64,000 nt of DNA from Helicobacter fennelliae (GTDB lineage: Bacteria > Campylobacterota > Campylobacteria > Campylobacterales > Helicobacteraceae). Both the position numbers and the translations under genes were made by a program. Positions 60,161 through 64,000 of the stretch are shown piece after piece. How positions within the stretch are numbered: position 1 is the first letter of the stretch; each line of letters opens with the position of its first letter. Location: positions 682,001 through 746,000 of the forward strand of contig NZ_UGIB01000001.1 in the NCBI RefSeq assembly GCF_900451005.1, read 5' to 3'. The notes beneath the pieces are model-generated. The model saw nothing but the letters and a program-made list of their open reading frames with translations. It did not search any database and was not told the DNA's origin.

Positions 60161-61302
60161 TGACAGCACCGATTCAAAAACAAAAAGCATATCTCAACAA
60201 AATAGAATCCATCAACTTAGGCAGTTTTTATACACCCTTATTTGTCGTAGAAATTGCCCGCAAAATGCTGTCAGATTTTTTACAAAAGACAAAACAAAAT
60301 CCAAAAGACTTCATCTTGCTTGATAGCTCTTGTGGCTATGGTAGCTTTTTGCAATCAAGAGATTCAGTGGATTTTCAAAAAGTCATTGGGGCTGATATTG
60401 ATAAAGAAGCCTTAAATGTGGCGCGTGAAAATCTTAAAGAAACTGCCACTTTGTTACTACATAAAAACGCGCTACAAGAAGCCTCTAGGTGGCATTTTGG
60501 CATTACAGAATCTAGCAAGCTTATTATCATCGGTAATCCGCCCTATAATGATAAAACTTCCATCGTGCAAAGGCATTTGAAAGATAAAAGTTGTAGTGTA
60601 GATTCTGCTTTAAAAGCGCGTGATATTGGCATTAGCTTTTTGCGCTCTTATGCAATGCTAGGGGCTCATTATATTTGCGTGCTGCACCCGCTTTCTTACT
60701 TAATTAAAGAATCTAATTTTAAAGCCCTTAAAAGCTTTGCTAGCAATTATCGCCTTTTAGATTCTCTTGTGATTAGTTCGCAGATTTTCTGTCCTAAGTC
60801 TAGTGGATATTTTCCCATTCTTATCGCGCTTTATGCAAAAAATCAAGCAGGAATGGATTATCATTTTATCCAAAACTACACCTTTAAAACCTTAGAAAAA
60901 AGGCAATTTTGCTTGAAGGATTATGATTTTATCGCAAAATATGTTGATAAATATCCCAAAAAAAGCATAAAAGATTCTCTAATCTCAAGTCAAAAAGTCG
61001 CGATGTTTTATACATTGCGCGATATTAATGCGCTTAAGCGAAGCCGCACTTTTTTAGAAAAGCCAAATGCAAATACGATTTATGTAAGCCAAGAAAAATA
61101 TAGCCTGTATTGCTATATTGATGTATTTAAACAAATGCTTGCGCATATCCCTTATTATTTTGGCAACTGTGATGTTTTTATTGATTATGAAAAATTTAAG
61201 CCTTTGGAATCATATTTTGTAGAATCTAGTCAAAATAAGATTCCAAGTCCAGCTATAAAGCAGTATTTTAAAGAGCTTTTGGGGGAGCATTATGAAGATT
61301 GA
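60160..61302 (+). CDS. Gamma-type N6-adenine DNA methyltransferase (TaqI/Eco57I-like)
   Basis: A 380-residue enzyme. INLGSFYTPLFVVEIARKML is the X motif, LLDSSCGYGSFLQ motif I (AdoMet), and IIGNPPYNDKTSIV the catalytic NPPY. The second half should read the DNA target. It starts at ATG 60160 with AAAGGTGAG upstream and overlaps the stop of the remnant. No endonuclease is recognised beside it; the next gene could be one. Its target sequence is unknown. The G+C content is clearly lower than in gltB and gltD on both sides. Confidence 0.82.
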   Translation: MTAPIQKQKAYLNKIESINLGSFYTPLFVVEIARKMLSDFLQKTKQNPKDFILLDSSCGYGSFLQSRDSVDFQKVIGADIDKEALNVARENLKETATLLLHKNALQEASRWHFGITESSKLIIIGNPPYNDKTSIVQRHLKDKSCSVDSALKARDIGISFLRSYAMLGAHYICVLHPLSYLIKESNFKALKSFASNYRLLDSLVISSQIFCPKSSGYFPILIALYAKNQAGMDYHFIQNYTFKTLEKRQFCLKDYDFIAKYVDKYPKKSIKDSLISSQKVAMFYTLRDINALKRSRTFLEKPNANTIYVSQEKYSLYCYIDVFKQMLAHIPYYFGNCDVFIDYEKFKPLESYFVESSQNKIPSPAIKQYFKELLGEHYED

Positions 61303-61534
61303 CAAAATCGAGCAAGATAAAATTTTTATCCAAATTCCGCTAACCACACAAAGCGGTAAAATAAGAGTGAAAGAGCACAATAGCTTTTATGAATATGGAC
61401 CTCCTACTTTGATTTTAGATTCTAAACATAAAAATTTTATCTTAGAATGCTTTAAAATCTTTGGAGTCTTAAGCCCAAATCACAATCATGATACAAGGGA
61501 TTTTAAAAGTTATCACATCACAAAGGAGCAATAA
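61292..61534 (+). CDS. Small unknown protein between the methyltransferase and gltD
   Basis: An 80-residue hydrophilic protein (KIDKIEQDKIFIQIPLTTQS at the start, then EHNSFYEYGPPTLILDSKH). It overlaps the methyltransferase by 11 bases and gltD by one base (TAATG), so it is probably translated with them. Possible identities are a remnant or subunit of a restriction enzyme, or an accessory protein. It contains the AAAGGAG that serves the gltD start. I recognise no family. Confidence 0.55.
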   Translation: MKIDKIEQDKIFIQIPLTTQSGKIRVKEHNSFYEYGPPTLILDSKHKNFILECFKIFGVLSPNHNHDTRDFKSYHITKEQ

Positions 61535-63081
61535 TGGGTAACCCACGAGGATTTTTAGACTTTGAGAGAGTTGAGGGCAGTGCGCTAGAGCCAGAGCAGC
61601 GGCTAAAAAATTACAAAGAGTTTTACAGCCTGCCAAGCAAAGAGGAGCAGGAGCGTCAAGGCGGGCGCTGTATGAATTGCGGCGTGGCGTTTTGCCACAC
61701 GGGTATCATCGCGCGCAAAAGCACACCAGTAAGCCTAAAAAGCGCGCTTGGCGTCATTTCCTGCGCTGAGGAGAAGCCAAGCCCCATAAGTGGCGGCGAT
61801 GTGGGCTGCCCTCTGCATAATCTCATCCCCGAGTGGAACGACCTCATTTATCGCGGGCTGTGGAGCGAGGCATACGATAGACTGAGCCTTACTAATCCCT
61901 TCCCAGACTTCACAGGCAAGGTTTGCCCCGCACCCTGTGAGGATTCCTGCGTGTGCGCGATCAATGGAGAATCTGTAACGATCAAGAACAACGAGCTTGC
62001 CATCGTTGAGAATGCCTTTAAAAGCGGGCTAGTTAAGCCATTTATCCCAAAGAAGCGTAGTGGCAAAAAGATAGCGATCATTGGCAGCGGACCTGCGGGG
62101 CTTGCGTGTGCATGGGAGCTCAATGCACGCGGGCATAAAGTCGTAGTGTATGAGCGCAACGATCGTGCCGGCGGGCTTTTGATGTATGGTATCCCAGATA
62201 TGAAGCTTGATAAGTCCCTTGTGCAACGGCGGTTGGACATTCTTGCGCGCAGTGAGATTGAATTTAAGACAGGCTATGCGGTGGATTCTAAAAAGAAAGC
62301 GGAGGAGATTCTCAAAAGCTATGATGTGCTCGTGCTCGCCACGGGTGCTAGCAAGCCTATTGATCTGCAGATTGAGGGTAGGCAGAGCGAGGGCGTGATG
62401 TTTGCGCTTGACTTTCTTACGGCAAGCACAAAGAGCCTGCTAGATTCTGGCAAGGGCGCGCAGATCGCTAAGGGTAAAGATGTGCTGATTATTGGTAGTG
62501 GCGATACGAGCGTAGATTGCGTCGCAGTGGCGTTGCGTCAGGGTGCAAAGTCTATTACGCGCTTTGAGCGCTCGCCCAAACGCCCGCAGTCGCGCCCACT
62601 CAGCAATCCGTGGCCTCTAAAAAAGCAGACTTTCAGCACGGATTACGGGCTCAAAGAGGCTATAGCGCACTTTGGCAAGGATGTGCGTGAGTATCAAAAG
62701 CTCACCAAAGCCTTTGTGAGCAAAAACGGCAAGGTGTGCGGTGCTTTGGCTTGCGAGCTAGAATGGCGCGTGGTAAGTGAGGGCGCAGAGTCTAGGCGTA
62801 TAAGCAGCGAGGTTAGTGGCTCACAGAAAGAATACAAGGCGGATTTGGTGCTTTTGGCTATGGGCTTTAGCGGTGCGGAGGATGCGCTGGCAGGGAGCTT
62901 TGGCATTGAGCTAGATGGGCGCACAAACATTAAAACGCACAACTATCGCGCAAGCAGGGCGAAAGTCTATGCCTGCGGAGATGCGAGAATGGGGCAAAGC
63001 CTCGTAGTATGGGCGATAAAAGACGCAATAGAGTGCGCCAAAGCAATAGATAAAGATTTATGCCAAGAGCATAAATCTTAA
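61534..63081 (+). CDS. gltD: Glutamate synthase small subunit
   Basis: A 515-residue flavoprotein that feeds electrons from NAD(P)H to GltB. N-terminal iron-sulfur cysteines: GGRCMNCGVAFCHTG and VCPAPCEDSCVCAINGE. The FAD part is KKIAIIGSGPAGLACAWEL, RAGGLLMYGIPDMKLD; the NADPH part is KDVLIIGSGDTSVDCVAVALRQGAK; the last FAD block is RAKVYACGDARMGQSLVVWAI. The ribosome site AAAGGAG lies inside the preceding small gene. A Ser/Gly-rich insert (GAESRRISSEVSGSQKEY) is near residue 416. It is normally next to gltB, here 1.6 kb away. Confidence 0.95.
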   Translation: MGNPRGFLDFERVEGSALEPEQRLKNYKEFYSLPSKEEQERQGGRCMNCGVAFCHTGIIARKSTPVSLKSALGVISCAEEKPSPISGGDVGCPLHNLIPEWNDLIYRGLWSEAYDRLSLTNPFPDFTGKVCPAPCEDSCVCAINGESVTIKNNELAIVENAFKSGLVKPFIPKKRSGKKIAIIGSGPAGLACAWELNARGHKVVVYERNDRAGGLLMYGIPDMKLDKSLVQRRLDILARSEIEFKTGYAVDSKKKAEEILKSYDVLVLATGASKPIDLQIEGRQSEGVMFALDFLTASTKSLLDSGKGAQIAKGKDVLIIGSGDTSVDCVAVALRQGAKSITRFERSPKRPQSRPLSNPWPLKKQTFSTDYGLKEAIAHFGKDVREYQKLTKAFVSKNGKVCGALACELEWRVVSEGAESRRISSEVSGSQKEYKADLVLLAMGFSGAEDALAGSFGIELDGRTNIKTHNYRASRAKVYACGDARMGQSLVVWAIKDAIECAKAIDKDLCQEHKS

Positions 63082-63251
63082 ACTCATGATTAGGTAGTGG
63101 TTTGGTTGCGCTAATATAAGAATGATAGTAATCACTTTAAAGTGGTTTCATAGCTATACAAATTAAGCATAATTGCATTTAAAAGCGTGAGTTGTTTATT
63201 TTTATGGCATAAATATTTATTGCGAAAAGTTCGATATTTAGGATTGAGGTT

Positions 63252-63669
63252 ATGGGTCAAAGCGATGGCAAAATGCTTCAAAGATTGTTTTGTTTAGTGC
63301 TGTATTTTGCGACAAATTTATGGGGATTTAAAGATATTTCAAAACTTTAAACTCATACAAATTATAAGCATTCGTCCAAAAGATAGCACATATTATATTC
63401 TTGCTTGTTTTGGCACATTGCTTTATTTAAGCGCGCTTAATTTATTGCCATTTGATTTGTATCATTTGCGCCCTTTTATGCAAGGTGCTATCGTGGCTCT
63501 TGTGGTGTTTGTAGTGTATGAATGCGCTATATTTGGCTTTTTGGCGCAGAATCTTAGCTTTTATGAATTTATCATTTGTCCGTATTTGTGGCTTTATAGT
63601 GTGGGCAAAAGTATATACCAAATCCTAAAAAGCGCATATAATGGCGTGTGGCTTATGATGAAATCCTAA
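63252..63669 (+). pseudogene. Small membrane protein gene upstream of recA, apparently frameshifted
   Basis: ATG 63252 (GAGG upstream) opens 32 codons, MGQSDGKMLQRLFCLVLYFA and onward to DISKL, stopping at TAA 63348-63350. A second frame covering 63307-63669 continues with IQIISIRPKDSTYYILACFG, then two membrane helices and a last amphipathic part KSIYQILKSAYNGVW. The second frame lacks a good start (only TTG). Loss of one A in CAAAAC near 63340 would join them into about 139 residues, so I read one gene with a frameshift, real or a sequence error. Two or three hydrophobic segments are present. Function unknown. Confidence 0.5.
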
Positions 63670-63739
63670 TACAATCATCATGCAAAAAGTTATAAAAAAG
63701 TCTCAAAAAATCTACAATCTATATTTAAGAGTTTTTGGC

Positions 63740-63745
63740 TACAAT
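63740..63745 (+). promoter_or_regulatory. Putative -10 box (TACAAT) for recA
   Basis: GGCTACAATAC lies 34 bases before the recA ATG. GAAGGATT just before the ATG is the ribosome site. No LexA box is seen, as expected for Helicobacter. Confidence 0.5.
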
Positions 63746-63778
63746 ACTTACTTTACAAACTTGAGATGAAGGATTGGT

Positions 63779-64000
63779 ATGGCGATTGATGAGAATAGAA
63801 AAAAGGCTATTGAGCTCGCACTCAAGCAGATTGATAAGGCTTTTGGCAAAGGAGCATTAGTTAGACTTGGCGATAAGCAAGTCGAAAAGATAGATTCTAT
63901 CGCGACAGGCTCACTTGGGCTTGATATGGCACTTGGTATTGGTGGTGTGCCAAAGGGCAGAATTATTGAGATCTATGGACCAGAATCTAGTGGTAAAACT
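63779..64000 (+). CDS. recA: RecA recombinase (partial, cut by the window end)
   Basis: The first 74 codons, beginning [20 protein letters not shown] and ending in Walker A GPESSGKT, are typical Rec[14 protein letters not shown], then [25 protein letters not shown]. RecA performs strand exchange in homologous recombination. The rest lies outside the window. Confidence 0.97.
   Translation, partial: MAIDENRKKAIELALKQIDKAFGKGALVRLGDKQVEKIDSIATGSLGLDMALGIGGVPKGRIIEIYGPESSGKT

Noticed and set aside
55335-63081. gltBD as a recent foreign island
   Set aside because: The composition is unusual, but the genes carry the same heptamer density as the rest of the window, so recent transfer from an unrelated donor is not supported.
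1-64000. tRNA, rRNA, CRISPR arrays, insertion sequences, prophage
   Set aside because: I looked for tRNA-like cloverleafs, regular spacer repeats and transposase or integrase proteins, and found none that I could support; a dedicated tRNA search could still find one in the spacers.

Overview
The window looks like chromosome from an AT-rich epsilonproteobacterium of the genus Helicobacter, most likely of the enterohepatic type. Reasons: a hefABC-type efflux operon, a ccdA plus degenerate dihydroorotase pair, tpiA-lpxD, hypB-hypC-hypD, an FqrB-like flavodoxin reductase, a Csd4-type cell-shape carboxypeptidase with the Gln/Glu/His zinc site, a HP1076-like reading frame beside it, and a glutamine synthetase whose adenylylation tyrosine is phenylalanine. 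Species cannot be named from the sequence alone. I saw no rRNA, tRNA, CRISPR array, insertion sequence or prophage.

Layout. 1-2000: end of an unknown gene, an outer-membrane protein and a Bax-inhibitor-1 family membrane protein. 2061-7587: a very large restriction-modification-helicase enzyme split by a C11 tract (probably phase variable) and carrying in-frame palindromic repeats. 7770-14248: minus-strand genes for a DUF354 protein and GAPDH, then the compact gspF-like/pdxA/maf/ccoS-fqrB run. 14276-22625: a small membrane protein, an outer-membrane protein, hefABC, and a two-component system just upstream of it. 22713-29753: glycosyltransferase 25, thrC, glnA and a nuclease-methyltransferase fusion. 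30006-37016: flavin reductase, hisS, a CapA-like lipoprotein, ccdA, a pyrC-like gene and mscS. 37016-43728: AAA+ ATPase, csd4 with an exact 297-bp internal duplication, a flagellar co-chaperone candidate, lpxD, tpiA and cmoA. 43811-48352: an MBOAT/SGNH/SGNH O-acetylation cassette. 48459-51287: hypBC-DUF2147-hypD. 51619-55029: wecA-like, AEC transporter and dapD. 55335-63081: gltB and gltD separated by a methyltransferase remnant, a second methyltransferase and a small unknown gene. The window ends in recA.

How the genes fit together. glnA and gltBD together supply the GS/GOGAT route of ammonium assimilation. hefABC with the adjacent two-component system is a candidate regulated efflux unit. 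Csd4, the MBOAT/SGNH cassette, dapD, lpxD and the wecA-like gene all serve the cell envelope. hypBCD matures NiFe hydrogenase, and in Helicobacter HypB also serves urease. Three separate modification loci occur in 64 kb.

The most unusual signals are: (1) the heptamer AGATTCT/AGAATCT, scattered densely through genes and spacers and expanded into Asp-Ser/Glu-Ser-rich tails of exported proteins; (2) the C11 switch and palindromic insertions in the large restriction enzyme; (3) the exact 297-bp tandem duplication adding an SH3 domain to Csd4; (4) nested inverted repeats lying exactly between two convergent genes; (5) the methyltransferase cassette inside gltBD; and (6) the in-frame CcoS-FqrB fusion.
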